A stretch of DNA of 13,845 bases from JBOGVZ01 sp050692985. Lineage in GTDB: Bacteria > Actinomycetota > UBA4738 > CALAEC01. Below are positions 13,776 through 13,845 of the stretch, piece by piece. A program made the position numbers and the translations under genes. The stretch covers positions 1-13,845 of the forward strand of contig JBOGVZ010000025.1 in the NCBI GenBank assembly GCA_050692985.1. The letters run 5' to 3'. Position 1 is the first letter of the stretch; every line of letters starts with the position of its first letter. The notes under the pieces were generated by a model. The model worked only from the letters and a program-made list of their open reading frames with translations. It was not told the origin of the DNA and made no database searches.

Positions 13776-13845
13776 ATGCCGATCCAGCCTGTCGACAAGA
13801 TCTGGATGGACGGGAAGCTCGTCGACTGGGAGGACGCCACGGTCC
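13776..13845 (+). CDS. ilvE: Branched-chain amino acid aminotransferase (5' end only)
   Basis: Only the first 23 codons lie in the window. The translation starts MPIQPVDKIWMDGKLVDWED, the characteristic N-terminus of fold-type IV branched-chain aminotransferases (IWMDGxLV followed by W and a strand leading to the HVLTH region, which is outside). The enzyme transfers amino groups between glutamate and the keto acids of valine, leucine and isoleucine. A strong ribosome site fixes the start. The gene runs off the right edge, so completeness cannot be judged; a different class IV aminotransferase is the main alternative. Confidence 0.82.
   Translation, partial: MPIQPVDKIWMDGKLVDWEDATV

Noticed and set aside
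1..13845. CRISPR array, transposase or integrase
   Set aside because: No regularly spaced repeats, no DDE or tyrosine/serine recombinase motifs and no terminal inverted repeats were seen on either strand.

Overview
The window looks like a chromosomal segment of a high-GC actinobacterium, probably a deep-branching or uncultured lineage. Codons end mostly in G or C. Genes with leaders have GGAGG-type ribosome binding sites. Several genes appear leaderless, with a TANNNT -10 box ending 6-7 bases before the start codon. This placement is inferred from sequence style only. No rRNA, tRNA, CRISPR array or insertion sequence was seen, and no gene-free stretch exceeds about 190 bases.

Layout. (1) 1-593: 3' part of a kynureninase-like class V aminotransferase. 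(2) 630-10154: an accessory, defence-like island. Its right part is a minus-strand pair: a 1327-residue Eco57I-type adenine methyltransferase with a fused specificity region, and a 193-residue orphan protein coupled to it by a GTGA overlap. Its left part is a minus-strand operon: a DUF433/HTH antitoxin-like protein, a PIN-like toxin overlapping it by 68 bases, and a 1075-residue fusion of a phospholipase-D-like nuclease domain with an SNF2-type helicase, coupled by TGATG. Between the halves lies one plus-strand gene (5171-5596, 141 residues) with its own promoter; its stop codon overlaps the stop of the orphan gene. (3) 10275-11426: a complete class V aminotransferase. (4) 11431-12038: a Phd/YefM-type antitoxin with a VapC PIN toxin on the minus strand. 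(5) 12111-13679: serA, D-3-phosphoglycerate dehydrogenase. (6) From 13776: the first 23 codons of ilvE.

Working model. The methyltransferase has an N-terminal region shaped like the nuclease domain of type IIG enzymes, but I cannot find the catalytic (D/E)xK. Cleavage might therefore be supplied in trans by the PLD-SNF2 protein, giving a split restriction-modification-like system that lacks a recognisable DISARM, BREX or type I gene set. The DUF433/PIN pair in the helicase operon could act as an addiction or back-up toxicity module. This is inference; the parts are recognised, the system as a whole is not one I can name. Flanking genes are amino-acid metabolism (serine and branched-chain), so the island and the VapC module look like insertions into a housekeeping neighbourhood.
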